The notes: generated by a model from the letters alone, not told the origin. A DNA stretch of 64,000 nucleotides from Labia minor (GCA_963082975.1 OY720346.1:39583787-39647786); one strand, 5' to 3'. Shown: positions 11,602 to 25,075, counted from the first letter of the stretch. Numbers and translations: made by a program.

Positions 11602-11924
11602 TAAGTCTTTTAAATTATTTTTTTTATTATTATATTATTTATTATTATCAAGCCATTGACAGCGAAATGTGTAAAATTGGTACTAAGGCAAAAAACAGTT
11701 TTTTTTTTGTAAAAATACATGGGTTCAACTATCCTAGCTTAGGAGGGAGAAAAAGTCGGTCCTGATATGATAAATTCAACCTAAGTTAAAGTTCATAAAA
11801 CCTGTGGAAAAAGGCGGAGTTTAGTTTTTTCCCTTTGTACCAATTTTGTACAGCGCCCCATAGGTTACGATACTCTAATTTAAGAAAATTTCAACCATGA
11901 CTTATCTAAGGAATTTACGAGCAA

Positions 11925-12060
11925 TGCCTCTTAAACTTTTTGAAGTCAAAGCCCCCTTGAAACCCAAGTCAATATCTCACGACTCCTCTATATTAATATA
12001 TTATATTTTATATTGTATTTAATATTATATGCTTAGGTGGGGGGTATCAACATTCAAGTA
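11925..12060. mobile_element. hAT terminal fragment
   Basis: The sequence TCTTAAACTTTTTGAAGTC, followed by CCCCCTTGAAACCC, resembles a common insect hAT end (CAGTGGTTCTTAAACTTTTTG type). Only one end was recognised and no target duplication was found. Confidence 0.4.
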
Positions 12061-12469
12061 TATAAATTAATAATTTACTTTTATTTATAATTAGTAGTAA
12101 ATAAACAGATCATTTTGAAGAAGAATACATAAAAAATTAAATTAAAAAGCTTCTGACACTTTTACCATTAATTTATTTTTCAAAATTTTTCTAATTTATT
12201 CCACTCAAGGCTTAGATGGGCAGATACTCTAAAATATAACCTCTTTGGAAATGAAACTAATTTTGAATGAAAAGTATTTATAAGTTTATCTTAGGCAGAT
12301 TAGCAAATAATTTATTACTTTCTCAATAAATATTAGTTTTCAATTCTTACCCCCCCCCCTCCCCACTCCCTTCGTACAAAATGAATTTATTTTGTAGACA
12401 ACCCTTTTCTGATAAACTTCATTATTTGCGTGTGAATTCACTTAATTCATAAATCATAGACTTAGTTGG

Positions 12470-12650
12470 TGTCATAGTTTTGGCAAACGGAATATAAATT
12501 AAATTGCCATCAGACAGGAGATGACATCATGGCGTAAACCGGACGTATCTTATTCCATTAAACCGTCATAAATCCGCAAGGGATTATGTCCATTAGATCG
12601 GAGGATTATTCGAAGTGAAAATACACTACCGTTGGACCACTGTTCTATTA
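12470..12650. other. non-repetitive intronic island
   Basis: About 180 bp of balanced composition without repeat signature in AT-rich intron. It may be a conserved noncoding element; composition is the only evidence. Confidence 0.25.
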
Positions 12651-13394
12651 AACTAATAAGAGAAACTCGTTTTTATTTTTATTTTTTTTTTAGTATTGAT
12701 AAAGTTTCATGAGAGGAAGTTGTATTTCTTTTTTTTTTCTTTGATCGAAACGGATGTCGAGTTGCAAAATTGTGATTTTTTTTTTGCACGCAAAAGAAAT
12801 TTAATCCATTTTTGGACAATAGATGTACGATTTTTTTTATTTTATATTTCGCTAAGTAATTTTCTTTCTAAAAGAAATTCAAGAATCTATTCTGTATTTA
12901 CGTTTTGTAATTCAATTGATTTGTTTTTTTTTATTTTTTGTTGTACTTATATAGTGTGTCTCTTCGATTTTGGGTCACTCCGTTCAATGTTCATTCATAC
13001 ATATTTAGTAAATTCGCCCTCGGCTCTCTCTCTTTATCTCTCCCTATCTCTCTCTCTCTCTCTCACTCAATCACTCTATCTCTCTCGCACTCTCATTCTG
13101 TCAGATTATTAGTGATTGAATATATTTCTGAGAAATTTTGACAGGCATATCTATACTATCGCCTGACAGATTCCAAACTCGTCATATTCCTTGCTCGCTG
13201 AATTGTCAATATCGACTGGTCAGAATAATTTTTTTTTTTTTTTTTTAATTTTAAAGAATTTCATATTACATCTTTTTTGTCATATATATGTATTGTATTA
13301 TATACACCTCAAATAAATTATATTTATATAATTGATAGAGGAGAATTTTCCAAAAAAAACAAACAATTTTAGGCATAACGTAATAAGTTGACCT

Positions 13395-14035
13395 GTGGCC
13401 AGGTCCGAACCGACCGACGGTTTGAAATAAATTAATTTCCAGCTACAGAAACAATTTCAAATAATTTTCATATATCTATTAATGTAATAAAAAACAGATA
13501 TGGATACATAAATAATAAATATAAACATTTTTAATTTTATTTTATTTATAATATATATGCAAGACCAGGCTGTGACGTCATGCATGGCTGGATGACGTCA
13601 TATAATTTTAAATCAAGAAAAAACTAATAAATATGATTTTTTTCGAGGATAAAACCAATACAAAATGCATGATTCGTGGTGATATATAAAAAAATCTCCT
13701 TTGGTGTGAAAATAACCCTTTCCTTCCTATCGTCGATCGCTAATACTACCACTTCCGGTTTCCGGAATTGCACCAAAAGTTGATCAATTCATCCCACTGA
13801 TGCATTAAGTAAATATACCAAATTTCATCAAAATCGGTTGAGCCGTTCAGGCTGTACACATCTATACGGACGGACGGACGGACAGACGGACAGACGGACG
13901 GACAGACATCATGCTAAAAATACTTTTTTCTGTTTAGAAAATGCATGATTCGTGGAGATATGTAAAAATCTTCACATGTGAAATTTGGTGTGAAAACAAT
14001 ACCTCCCTTACTATCGTCGGTCGGTAAAAATGATT
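13395..14035 (-). mobile_element. Helentron-like repeat, family C, copy 1
   Basis: Subterminal inverted repeats ACCGACCGACG (near 13408) and CGTCGGTCGGT (near 14017). Outside the left one lies a hairpin, GACCTGTGGCCAGGTC, placing the structural 3' end on the left and the element on the minus strand. Inside are two TGACGTCA palindromes (13573-13580, 13593-13600) and a (GGAC)n/(AGAC)n microsatellite near 13869-13907. Subterminal repeats, a 3' hairpin and an inner microsatellite are the usual plan of Helentron-associated (INE-1-like) elements. Confidence 0.68.
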
Positions 14036-14039
14036 TAAA

Positions 14040-15630
14040 TAAAATTAATTAAATAAAAAATCTCAGCTATACTTATTTAAAAATAACTACATATTTTAAA
14101 TTTATCTTCTAATATCAATAATTTATTAATTTAAAAGGATTTAAATCACAAATTGAAAGATGTTATTACTACAATGGTTCTCTTTTAACAATGTTTTAAT
14201 GTGTTTGTTTGACCATCTTTTCATACTTCATACGTACCATTTACTACAAACCTTAAATTAAATAAAGGCTAGTATTAATTTATTATTTAATTAAATTGTC
14301 AGTTAATTACCATTAATTTAATTGTAAATTTTCATTTGTTTGCTACGAAAGTCGGTAGCTGTGAAAAGGCGTGCAGATATAGTGACTTATCGTGGCACGT
14401 CATCACAACTTTCATTCATTGCAGCTGCACTAGTTTTTACTAATTTTTAATTTATTATAGATGAGTTGTAGATCTTTATTATTTCAATTATTAAAAATTT
14501 CAAATTCATAAGGTTGGACCATTCGACCTCATTCAATTCTTCAGGTCAAAATTATCTTTTGAGCTACATTGTATTTATCTATTTTAAATTAGACAATAAT
14601 TTATTGATTGAAAAATAACACATATAAAATTCATTGAAAATTGATAAAATTAGCACAGCTTTTTTTATATTAATATTGTCATGAAATAAATACATATATG
14701 TGTAGTTGGAAAGATGTTTGTATAAATTACTTAGATTGTCAGTTTGGATGTATGGGCGTGTGATACTCTTCTTTACTGACACTCGGGACTGATTTATTGG
14801 TTTAATTTTCGATACCTCCGTTCTCGTTCAGTATGCATCTTGCGTATTTTTTATGTCCAATCGTAATTTATTCTTCGTCTTGATAAAACGGAATAGAAAA
14901 TGAAGTAGGCAATTGGAAATTTTGTTTTCAACTTGTCATCATGTAATTGGATACCCACTTTGGAAAAGGAAACCATTCAAATTCAAAAAAAAAAAAACTA
15001 AAATAAAAATAAAATAAAATAAAAGATTGTATAATCATTTCAGACACTAGGAGTAAAAAAAATCTTCTCCAGTTCGGATTCTTTATGGATAATATAAAAT
15101 GGGCGAATTTATATCCTTCCCTAACCCCCCCCCCCAACTCCTTTAAAAAACTCCTTTTGGCCCTCTATATTGAAATTAGATTAGTAGACTAGAAGAAGTT
15201 TTATTGTTAACAAAATAAATACATCCACCACACGCACACCTGTGCCTGGAACTATTTCATCAACCAAATATTTCTTTTCTTTCTTCATGATTAAATAAAA
15301 CATTAAACTGGAACGAGAAGATATTTTATTCTATTTATGTTCACAAAAAAAATAATATAATAACTAGAAATATAAACAATTAATATTAAATATTAAACGA
15401 AATAATTATTAATAAAATTTATTTATTTCCACCTGAATTATTTTACTATTATTATTATACTATTATACTACTATTTTACTATTAATATAATAAAGAAAAA
15501 TCAAAACAAAAATATTTATCTTCTTTATTCGATTTTATCAATTTACTTTATTATTTTAGACACATAATATTTAAATATTACATATATATACATACATACA
15601 CACGCACACATACACACACACACACACACA
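14040..15630 (-). other. Nox intron, AT-rich, no gene
   Basis: Low-complexity DNA, with a less AT-rich piece near 14340-14420, a poly-C tract near 15126-15136 and (CA)n at 15600-15630 next to the mariner end. No gene. Confidence 0.55.
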
Positions 15631-16300
15631 CGAGACCTGTTCAAAAGAAAAGGTGAATTTTGAATTTTCTCTGGCTACATTAGATTATTATTATTATTGG
15701 TACATATATGTTTCTCTTTGTTGACATTATCAGCCATTTTGGATTAGTAGTTTGTTTTTGACAACTGAAAAAGTTAATTACGTTTTTTTGTGTTCTTCGA
15801 TTTTTTAAAGAAAGTGTATTAAATTTTTCGTTAAAAATGGAATAAAGTGCTCCAACGCATTTAAAATTTTGACTGTGGCATTCAGCGAGTCTACTTTGTC
15901 TCAAAAAATGTTTACTAGTGGTACAAGCGCTTTAAAAAAGAAAGCCAAGTTCGATCAAATGTGAAGTTTTTGCTCACTGTTTTTTTCATTTACAATGACG
16001 TTGTGCATCATGAGTTCTTGCCAACAGGCCATACTGTTAATAAGGAATACTACAAGGAAGTTATGCAACGTTTGCGTCAAGCAATTGTGGAAAAACAAAT
16101 CATGAATTCTGCATCACGATAATTCACCAGCTCACACATCATTATTTGTTCGTGATTTTGGCCAAAAATAACACTGTAACCATGCCTCAACCACCGTAGT
16201 CACCAGATTTGGCTTCCTGGGACTTTTTCCTATTCCCAAAACTGAAAAGACCAATGTAAGGAAAGCGTTTTGCCACATTTGATGAGATAAAGTCGGATAT
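15631..16300 (+). mobile_element. mariner-like transposon fossil
   Basis: The left end CGAGACCTGTTCAAAAG matches mariner ends of the CGAGGTCTGTTCAAAA type. The plus strand has a decayed transposase: N-terminal KCIKFFVKNGIKCSNAFK and SESTLSQK, then after a deletion FIYNDVVHHEFLPTGHTVN and KEYYKEVMQRLRQAI, then remains of HHDNAPAH, PQPPYSPDLA and LKRPM-type motifs in other frames. Several stops and shifts, and no clear right end. It belongs to the DD34D mariner group by motif, and is inactive. Confidence 0.82.
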
Positions 16301-17824
16301 ATAATAATTGTTATAAATATAATACAATATCTTCTCAGAATATTTTTATTTATTTTAATTAAAGTTATAAATAAGAGTATTTTTTATAAAATGTAATTTA
16401 AAATTGTTTAAATGTTTTTTTCTGTTTTTTTTTTTACTAATTTTCAATGAGAGAAAAGCAACTGAGCTATCGGTTGCCCCATTCGAAAAAACAAAAATAT
16501 TAATAATTGAATCATTAAAAACTAATGAAAATAAAATAAAATTATGTTTTATTTACTAATAAACCATTGCATTAATTACTAATCAGGTTTTTTCTAAATT
16601 TAGTATTCAATCTCCTTATAAAATGTTACAAGCTGAAGGACAAGGGTGTGCTCCCCTGGGTATGTTCATGTTGTAGAGTATTTGGTTTTGCTCTAAACGA
16701 AATCAAATGCAGACAGACATTCAGACAATTGAAAAGCTCTTTAAAATCTCTAAGGACCCTAAAACATGGTTCCCCATTGAACTTTTTATTCAATGATATT
16801 TCTATATTTATATTCACATAAAGTTATATATGCACAATATAATATACACATAATTGAATGTCAAAAAATACAAGATTAAAAAAAAATCCATTAAAATAAT
16901 TAAAAAATCAATTTTAACGCCATCAATTTAGAGACATCCATTTTCATTACTTATAAACTAAACTGAAAATAAACAAAAATTCTCATAATCTAACAACGCG
17001 TCAAGTAATTTATTATTCTTACAAAGGATTTCTCTATTTTTTTTTTATCTTTTTGTCATGATGAGCTAAGATGGCAATTCCATCTCTTTGGTTAATAAAA
17101 GATTGCCACTTCCTTAAACAAAACCAAGCGACATTCAACCGTCTATCTAATAAAAACCTTAGTCTAATAAAATTTCGTTTGGAGCCACAAAACATAAAGC
17201 GAGTTTCACGTTAACGGAACAAAAAGAGGGTGCAGGGGTTAGGAGAATGAATTGTCTCCAGTCTCTTAAATTGCTTTATAGTTCATTCATTTCTCTTGCT
17301 TGTCTGCTACTTCATTTAAATTAATCTATTAAAATAAAGACCAACTTATTTACATTGGTTCTATAAAATTCTAATTGAAATCCATTTTTAAATCTCCAGA
17401 GAACCACAAATAGAAATTTACATATGTCATAGTTCACCCGAATTTAATCTCTTCATCTCCTTTCTATTTATACATACTTACGAATACGTTTAATCAGTAT
17501 TAAATTAAAATCAAATACTTTATTTAGATTATACTACACATAATACTTAAAAGAGAAATTATCTTTCTATTATTTTTTAAAGTTGTATTAATTATTATTA
17601 AAATTAAAAAAATTTAACCAATTATCTGTCTCAAAGTTAGAACATCCTAACCTACCAACAACAATTTGAACTAGAAACAAACTATGATAGAAACTTAATA
17701 ATAGGATTACAGAGTAATAGTGTTTTAATGAAATTTATCTTTGTTGATAGATCATCTTAAAAATAATAATAATATTTTAGATATTTTAAGAAAACTAACC
17801 TAAATTATTAATTGATAAATATTA
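16301..17824 (-). other. Nox intron, AT-rich, with one island
   Basis: AT-rich DNA. A less AT-rich, non-repetitive piece lies at 17060-17290. The small open frame at 16626-16817 resembles nothing known. No gene called. Confidence 0.5.
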
Positions 17825-18430
17825 GCTGGAGTGTCTCCACTCGACTATCTCGCAATTTGAATTGGATTAAATACATAATATATGTATTATATTTAAATTA
17901 AATTTAATTAATTATAAATTATAAATTAAAATTAATAAATAATATTTATTGAACCAGGGCATGTTTGGCTCTTTGTTGATGGCACCACATCACATGTTGG
18001 CGCGAGAGATTTGCAGTGTTAAAAAAATAATGTTGGTACTTTCAGCGATTCAATAAAGCAGAAATTCTATATATAGCAATTTTATACAATTTTTAATCAT
18101 GTGAAAAATTATCAAACATATATCTTTATTTTTACGGTCACTTTAGAGGAAAAAATCAAAACGTTGTAGGTAATGACCCTCTTCCGAATGAGTTACATTT
18201 CTCAAAAGAAGATTGAAAACTTCGAATTTTGAATAATGCCTGTGTACCAAATTTCAATATTCTAGGATAAACCGTTTTTGCATAATTTTGTTACATGCAT
18301 ACACACACACACACATTTTTCTCAACCTTAGTGAAAATGATTCAGGAACCTTTAAAAGGTATAAAAACATCAAAATCTCAACATCGAAAATTTTCGTGAT
18401 CGCAATACTATCTCTGGCGAGATAGTAAAA
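17825..18430 (+). mobile_element. Helentron-like repeat, family A, copy 1
   Basis: The 5' side AGCTGGAGTGTCTCCACTCG is followed by ACTATCTCGC. The 3' side ends in the hairpin ACTATCTCTGGCGAGATAGT, so GCGAGATAGT is the inverted copy of the 5' decamer. A short (CA)n lies near 18300-18316. The same plan and sequence recur at 24501 and 25711. No coding sequence; non-autonomous. Confidence 0.72.
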
Positions 18431-19039
18431 ATTTAAAAAATATTGAAGAAAGAAGAAATTATTCTCTTATAGAAAAGAATAGATAAATGCTAAGTAAATT
18501 TTTTTAATCATAATTAAACAATAAAGTAGTTAATTACATATTTATTATAAAATTATAAATATTATATAATTTATGTTGAATATTATATTTGTAAGTATTA
18601 TAAAATGATTTCAATTGAACCTGTTTTCCAATTTCCTCAGCTCTTTTATTTAATTATTCAAATTAATTGAAGATATACGATATCTACACGTATATATAGA
18701 ACTAGATTTTATGTTTCTATAAAAATATCCCTTATATTAATGCTCTTTGAATCCTACAAACTGGAGTATTTTCTTTTTATTGAAAATTTCATTTAAACAT
18801 TTTATTAGAACGTTATGCAAGACAGCAAACATTCTGATTTTGGTCTTTATCCATTAGATTGGAGTTGATATCTTCTTTTCTTGGTTCTGTTTATAGCCAA
18901 GTCCCATTTGAGATCATTTTCTATCTATATCACTTTCAGCTGCAACTTGTATCATCCATTCCCAGACTTACCGTCACTTGTTATTATCCCTTTAAAAGAT
19001 TTTCTGTTTGTCCTTTAAACGGTTATATCTAGTTTGTTA

Positions 19040-19078
<39 letters not shown>

Positions 19079-19400
19079 TATATACAGGTTGCGAATTAAG
19101 TTTCCTTATCCAACCGGAATGCAAAATCTTATCCTTTAAAAACCTTAGCTATCTAAATTGTTCCACTGTGCAATTTAACTTGAAGAATGCATAAAACGTT
19201 CCCATTTATCTAAATTCAGATATCAATGTCATATTAGTCCACTGTAATAACCCTGCACCAGTGCAATTACATATTCTATGGATGATTGCAACTTGAATAT
19301 AAATGAACATGTTAAGTTACAAATGTTGTCTGTTGTTGTAATTATATAAAATATAGAAGAAATATAAAAAAACAACAAAGAATGACTTTTTATTTTTTAC
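18431..19400 (-). other. Nox intron, AT-rich, with (TA)n
   Basis: A (TA)n run at about 19038-19074 and a less AT-rich piece at 18830-19020. The region ends at the GTAAAAA donor of the exon at 19401. No gene. Confidence 0.6.
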
Positions 19401-19535
19401 CTTGAATAGAAAACGTATTTTATCTTCAGGACTCTGTCCAGCGAATTTTTGCATAGCGTCGAAAAATTCTTGACGTGAAATTGAACCGCTGTCATCTTTA
19501 TCAAAAATTTGAAATACTCGTTCACGAAAAAAGGG
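19401..19535 (-). CDS. Nox: Nox, internal exon: canonical EF-hand
   Basis: This exon is exactly 45 codons, phase 0 at both ends, with acceptor TTCAG and donor AAG then GTAAAAA. The peptide begins PFFRERVFQIF and ends DKIRFLFK. It contains one complete canonical calcium loop, DKDDSGSISRQE (exon residues 12-23), with D, D, S and E in the liganding positions. It aligns well with the human NOX5 stretch starting FFAERFFALFD. Downstream its last helix runs into the next exon (FLFK joined to VYDID), so the following EF-hand is split by the intron. It is too short to stand out as an open frame, and is recognised from homology, splice sites and the frame of both neighbours. It lies alone between introns of 22.7 kb and 10.2 kb. 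Confidence 0.92.
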
Positions 19536-21292
19536 CTGAAATGAAAAAAAAAATACACATTAATAATCATAAAACTTCTTTATATATTTCTGGTTAGCTA
19601 GAAGATAAAGATTATGCAAATTTTTAATCAAATAAGATATAAATTAATTAATAAAATTTATTTCGAAATTATACTAACGTAAGATAAATTACTTCATATT
19701 ATTCTAGCAATTCAAGGTAAACAAAATTTATTATACTTTATAACGAAAACATGTTACTAAATATATTAGTATAAATTATTAGATTTAGATGGTGAATTAT
19801 TGATTTTTCATAAAAATATCTCTTAATTTACTTAATAAAATACTATAAGTTATTATTAATCCTATTTATTTGAGATTAATTCTTAAAGTATAACTTTGTT
19901 TCAATGAATTCTAAACAATCTGCATTTTTCTGAGTTAAAATTACTTTGTGCTATTAGTCAGTATATGTTTTTCAAGTAACATAAGGTTTACGATTAAGCC
20001 ATCTTGAAATTATAATTTTTTTTAGTCATTCTTTCATTTAAAGTGTTTATTTAATACTTTTGTTTTGTTTTTTTTTACTCCTTTATTGTAAAACTTAAAA
20101 CTTTCTATATTATAATCAACTAATTTCTTATGTCATAAATTATCCTTTCGAATAATATATACAAGTTTTATTAAATAAGTATTTGATATGAACAATTTTA
20201 TCAGTATTAATTGATTCATTTTATTTATTTATTTTTGAGTATTGCTGCAACGTATCCTGAATAAAATATATGCTGTAAATCGCCTTGGGAAATCATTTTA
20301 TTATTTCTAATATGATTCATTTCATAAATATTAACATAATTTCACTTTTATGTATTCAATTAGTATGGAATTTAAATTCATTTATGATTGTTACGTTTTC
20401 ATTACGAGAAGGCACGCCATCTATTTTGGGTTGTTGGAATGAATTTTGGAATTCTCTCCCCTCCCTCTCCCATAAGAATGGTTAGTGTAGGAATGTTCAG
20501 AGCCCATTTCTACGTTCTCTTGTCTTAGAAATTACAAAATGTCGAAGACAATTTCACTTAATTGTAATTAGTAGACTTTGCTTAGTGAAATTATAACACA
20601 GAGTTGAGGCATGAAATCTTGTTTTAATGAATTTTTTTTTTTAATTCCTCTAATTTATTTATCTCTTATTTGAATGACGATAATTTCACGGATCATTTAA
20701 TTTCCAGAGTATTTTATTTACTAAATACCAGTTTATAGACTAAACTTGAGTTATAAATGAGAAGGAAAGATGAATATTCGAATTATTTGATGTTTGAAAT
20801 TTGGTCTACATCTACATCTATCCTATTGTAAATGAACCATTAAGAATTAGGACATAAGTGAGGTGTTCGGCTGGACAGAATAAATCGTTAAGCGATTTCA
20901 ATGAAAGATGGATGGGATGGATAACTCTCTTGGCTGGCTAACTCTCTCAATATAATTAGAAAAGGCTGACGAGGAGGCTGCTGGCACCGAACTGCAATTA
21001 CCACGCTCCGCTTGTTTGAGACAAATTTATAACAATTTGATTATAGGCTATGCCCCGACGACTAGCGCCCTTGGGAAATCTCTCTCGACAGCTCCGATTA
21101 ATTATTAATTAATGAATTATCCATATTAAATGTTACAGAATACGCTTTTCAATAGAAAATTAGTTGCCTGGGACTATTTTTCATTCAACTGACAAATCTT
21201 TTATAGAATAAAGATATCAAATCACACACACAATTGTAATCCATTTAAAATATACTTATATTATTGTTTATAATTATGAGATTAATAATATA
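19536..21292 (-). other. Nox intron, right of the 19.4-kb exon
   Basis: AT-rich DNA leading to a non-repetitive island at 20860-21100. The short open frame at 20285-20485 has no recognisable product. Confidence 0.55.
20860..21100. other. less AT-rich intronic island
   Basis: Balanced-composition block (for example GGAGGCTGCTGGCACCG, GCCCCGACGACTAGCGCCC) without repeat signature. Candidate enhancer or conserved noncoding DNA; no direct proof. Confidence 0.3.
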
Positions 21293-21633
21293 GGAGGATA
21301 GGTCTATAAGTCCATGACTTTTTGAATGAAACACAGGTTTTTGGATAAAAAAATATTTTATTTTTCAATGTACTCCTCCTCTCCTTTGAACTTCAAACAC
21401 TTCTCCAATTTTTTTATCACTTCCAAAAAATAAGATTAAATCAAAATCAAATGATTTCATCGTTGGAGTCAAATCTCTTTCCGTCGAGCCATTTCTTCTG
21501 GTTTGGAAACAAGAAATAGTCACTCTGGTCTAAATCCGGAGAATAGGGCGGATGAGGGAGCTTCCAAGGGTATTGCCATTTCATTTAAGAGAAAGGAAAT
21601 TCAAAAAGTCACAGATTTATTGAACTGCCCTCG
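21293..21633 (-). mobile_element. mariner-derived deletion element, copy 2 (341 bp)
   Basis: Same family as 11098-11601 but in opposite orientation and with a larger internal loss. TA-flanked, left end GGAGGATAGGTCTATAAG, right end TTGAACTGCCCTCG. The minus strand retains PHPPYSPDLDQSDYFLFP, QKKWLDGKRFDSNDEI and the C-terminal tail region. Not coding. Confidence 0.8.
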
Positions 21634-22502
21634 TAGATTAATAATTTAGATTAAGCATACTTAGAATAGAAAATAGAAAATGTGCAATTATCTGGTCGGA
21701 AATTAACAAATTGAAAAAAAGATTAAACAGAAAATCAAAATTTCTTTTTTTTTTTTAAATAAAATATATATTATTCGCCAATTAACCAACAATAAAATAA
21801 GAAATATATTTTTTTATTTTAACATTCCAGTAAAATATTTGACATGACAATTTATGTTTATCTAAGTGTAAAAAAAGAACAGGTTTGAAGAACATCTAAT
21901 AAGAGTTAGGAAAAAAAATAATCAATTCATGGATGATTTTGATCATTCATTCCGGAAGTTCATCATTCATTATAACGTCTAACCATGACACGTGACAGTC
22001 AATTTGATTTTATTATTTTTTTTTCATCTTGATTTAGAATTAATTTTAATAATAATATTTTAATGGGCAGTACATCCTGAGTTGAATTTATATTTGATTA
22101 CGATCATCAACAAGACTAATATAAGAAATAAAAAAGGGGTTACTAATATATCTCAGCAAATTTCAGAGATATTTGAAAAAAGTAGATTCATAATTTGAAT
22201 ATATTTTTTTCTCTCTATTGAATATAATATTTATGAATTATTTTTTAATTCAATGAATAAATTAAATAATCCAAAATCACTTTTTATAAAGAAATATAAA
22301 TAAGTTGCCTAATTTATAATTTTAAACATCTATTTTAAGTTGGTCTCTTTTACAAGCTCTTATTTAATAAGTTGTAATAAAGAATGTTTGTTTAGGTCAA
22401 ATTTTGCTAATGAATTTTAAAGCAGTTAACCACAACTGATTGTGATGAAATTTTGAAAAAACTTTTAGTTTGGATGACAATACATGGTTACCTAAGTAAT
22501 TA
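21634..22502 (-). other. Nox intron, AT-rich, no gene
   Basis: Low-complexity AT-rich sequence; nothing recognised. Confidence 0.55.
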
Positions 22503-22580
22503 CCAGCTGGTCCGAGCGCCTTCGGCGCTCTTCACAGCTGGACGGGGGCTCCGCCCCCTGTACCCCCGAGTGGTACAATT
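22503..22580 (-). mobile_element. Helitron 3' terminus
   Basis: On the minus strand the sequence passes CGGGGGTACAGGGGGCGGAG, then a hairpin GAGCGCCGAAGGCGCTC, then ends CTGG (22506-22503) before a T. Hairpin, CTRR and T fit the Helitron 3' rule. The 5' end was not found; the following 600 bp is a mosaic of related repeat pieces. Confidence 0.65.
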
Positions 22581-23221
22581 TATTTTTATATACTTTAAAA
22601 ATTTTACAATTTTTTAATTATTTATTATAATTGTTAAATGGAATTTCTAAAAATGACCCATTAAAAATTTGTTTATAAAATGTTTCAAAATAATTCAAAG
22701 AATATTTTGTTTATAAGTTTATTTTTTTAATATTTTATTTATAAAACACGAAAACATTTAAAATTATATGAATAATTGATCTCATAATTGGATTTTTCAT
22801 TTTCAATTGACGATTTGAATTCATAAAATATTAAAAAAAAACTTTTAAAACTTTTTAAATTATATTCAAGTAAGTATATAAGAATATAAGATATATTATG
22901 GGTGAATTCAAAATGTATGAAGGGACACATAGATAGATATAACATTTACAATAATAATATATATAATTAATTTACTGATTAAATTAAAATGTATTTTAAA
23001 TAAGAACACAAAAACAAATAAATGTTTTATCTAATTGAATATTTGATATTGTTTGAATATTTAGTAAATAATATTTTATAATATTTACCGGAGTATAATA
23101 AATTGATAACGTCATTTAATTCTCCTACTATATATCGAATCGAATATAAAGATAAATCTTCTTTTAAACGTTGTGTGAAACAATTTCAAATAATTTAAAT
23201 GTAAAACTATTAATGAAATTA
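22581..23221. repeat. mosaic of Helitron-family pieces
   Basis: The 22920-23024 part matches the sequence 3' of the LINE tail at 29400-29505. The 23070-23215 part (TTTACCGGAGTATAATAAA onward) is repeated at 23960-24105. Boundaries are unclear. Open frames here are AT-rich and not convincing. Confidence 0.45.
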
Positions 23222-23620
23222 ATTCGGCGCTCTTCACAGCTGGACGGGTGCTCCGCCCCCTGTACCCCCGAGTGGTACATCGTATTTGGTTAAAAGTACT
23301 GGTACTTAAGTTAAAAAAATGATTCATTATTATTGGATTTGGCTGGTAATATTAATACCTGGGACACCGAGCATTCGCTCTACCCTTTGAAAAATATTGA
23401 TATACAATTCTTTAATTATTTATTACAATTATTAAATGTTACACATTTGCATCAATCTGATTAAAATGAATGAACTTGTGCTCCTCAATAATACATAAAT
23501 ATATAATATATACATATATTTTTTTTTCTATAGTGTTTTTTTGAAAAACTGTTTAGCGCCCCAAGTGGTTATAAAACAAACAATTTTAGCTAGTATAATA
23601 AGATTAATCCAAGTAATATC
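23222..23620 (-). mobile_element. Helitron-family fragments
   Basis: A second copy of the GC-rich 3' block (GGCGCTC, ACGGGTGCTCCGCCCCC, CCCCGAGTGG) on the minus strand, lacking the full hairpin. It is followed by a piece (23340-23460) with GGGACACCGAGC that matches 60025-60130. The segment ends near TAGTATAATAAG. Confidence 0.5.
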
Positions 23621-24500
23621 GTCTATTTCTATTCGACACTATTTTCACTCCTTATGGTAGCGGCCCAGTCGATGATGTTATATGGATCGTTAATTAACCA
23701 TTAACCATTCACCGAATCCCCATTCAAATAATAACATACAAACAGGAAAATAGGCGTGTTGATATAAAATATATACCTGTGACACAGAACTATCACTCGA
23801 CCCTTTAACCAATTTATACAATTTATTTTTATATACTTTAAAAATTTTACAATTTTTTAATTTAATCAGTAAATTAATTATATATTATTATTATTATTTG
23901 TGTCCCTTCATACAAAATGTAAATTCTCTTTTTTGATATGTTTTCCTAACATAAACAAATATTTTATAATATTTACCGGAGTATAATAAATTGATAACGT
24001 CATTTAATTCTCCTACTATATATCGAATCGAATATAAAGATAAATCTTCAAAACGTTGTGTGAAACAATTTCAAATAATTTAAATGTAAAACTATTAATG
24101 AAATAAAAAAAAAATCAAATATATGAATATAATATAAATATTTTTAATTTTATTTTAAGAATAGATATATATATCTCACAGGCGGTGGTTGTGACGTCAC
24201 ATATATACATTTAAATTTAGAAGAAAAAAACTAATAAAAATGTAGTTTCGTGAGATGTGATCAATAAAACTCAATTTTTCTTTATAAATACTATCTCGGG
24301 TGTGAATTTCAAAAAAATCGTTAGAGCGGTTTTTGAGAACAATGAAACAAACAAACAATTTTTACTCGTATAAGAAGATAAGATTAAAAGGTTCCTTATT
24401 GAAGACCTAGATTGTACTAAATTAACAGACAATAGATGATACACAACAACACATTAAATGAAATGTACATATCCAGGAATAAATAAGAAATGAAAAATCT
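23621..24500. repeat. mosaic of Helentron-like pieces with one TGACGTCA
   Basis: It contains the repeated 23960-24105 block and a family C-like segment with TGACGTCA at 24192-24199, ending in AACAAACAAACAATTTTTAC near 24350. No clear termini; no gene. Confidence 0.45.
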
Positions 24501-25045
24501 GGAGTTTCTCGACTCGACTATCTCGCAAATTTGAATAGGATTAATTAACAAATATTATGTTTAAATTAAATTTAATTAATTAAAATATTAATTAAAATTA
24601 ATAAATTATATTTATTAAACCAGCGCGTGTTTGGCTCTTTGTTGATGACACCACATTACCTACTGGCGAGTAAATGGCAATCAATGTGTTAAAAAACTTG
24701 AAAAATTAATTCTGGTACTTTCAGCGATTTAATCATGCTGAAATTTTATTATATAGCAGTTTTATACAATTTTTAATCATGTGAAAAATTATCAAACATT
24801 TATCTTTATTATGACCCTCTTCCGAATGAGCTATATGATAGAAAACTACGAATTTTGAATAATTCCCATGTACCAAATTTCATTATTCTAGCTCAAACGA
24901 TACACACACACATCCACAGAGAGAGACATTTTCATTCTCAACCTTAGTGAAAATGACTCAGGGTCCTTCAAAATGTATAAAAAGATCAAAATCTCAACAT
25001 TGAAAATTTTCGTGATCGTAATACTATCTTTGGCGAGATAGTAAA
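24501..25045 (+). mobile_element. Helentron-like repeat, family A, copy 2
   Basis: Begins CTGGAGTTTCTCGACTCG and ACTATCTCGC, ends ACTATCTTTGGCGAGATAGT. Same layout as 17825-18430, with small internal deletions and a short CA repeat. Confidence 0.7.
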
Positions 25046-25075
25046 AATAAATTAACTGTAAAAAAAAATTATAAA

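Larger units (their letters stand above)
11604..13380 (-). other. Nox intron: hAT remnant, pyrimidine repeats, no gene
   Basis: It contains a hAT-like fragment (11925-12060), a poly-C tract near 12351, a non-repetitive island (12470-12650) and a long TC-rich tract (13020-13100). Open frames at 12696-13141 are low-complexity Phe/Leu/Ser runs over these tracts and are not genes. Confidence 0.55.

Noticed and set aside
12696-13141. 138-codon plus-strand frame
   Set aside because: Encodes runs of Phe and Ser-Leu over poly-T and TC microsatellite tracts.
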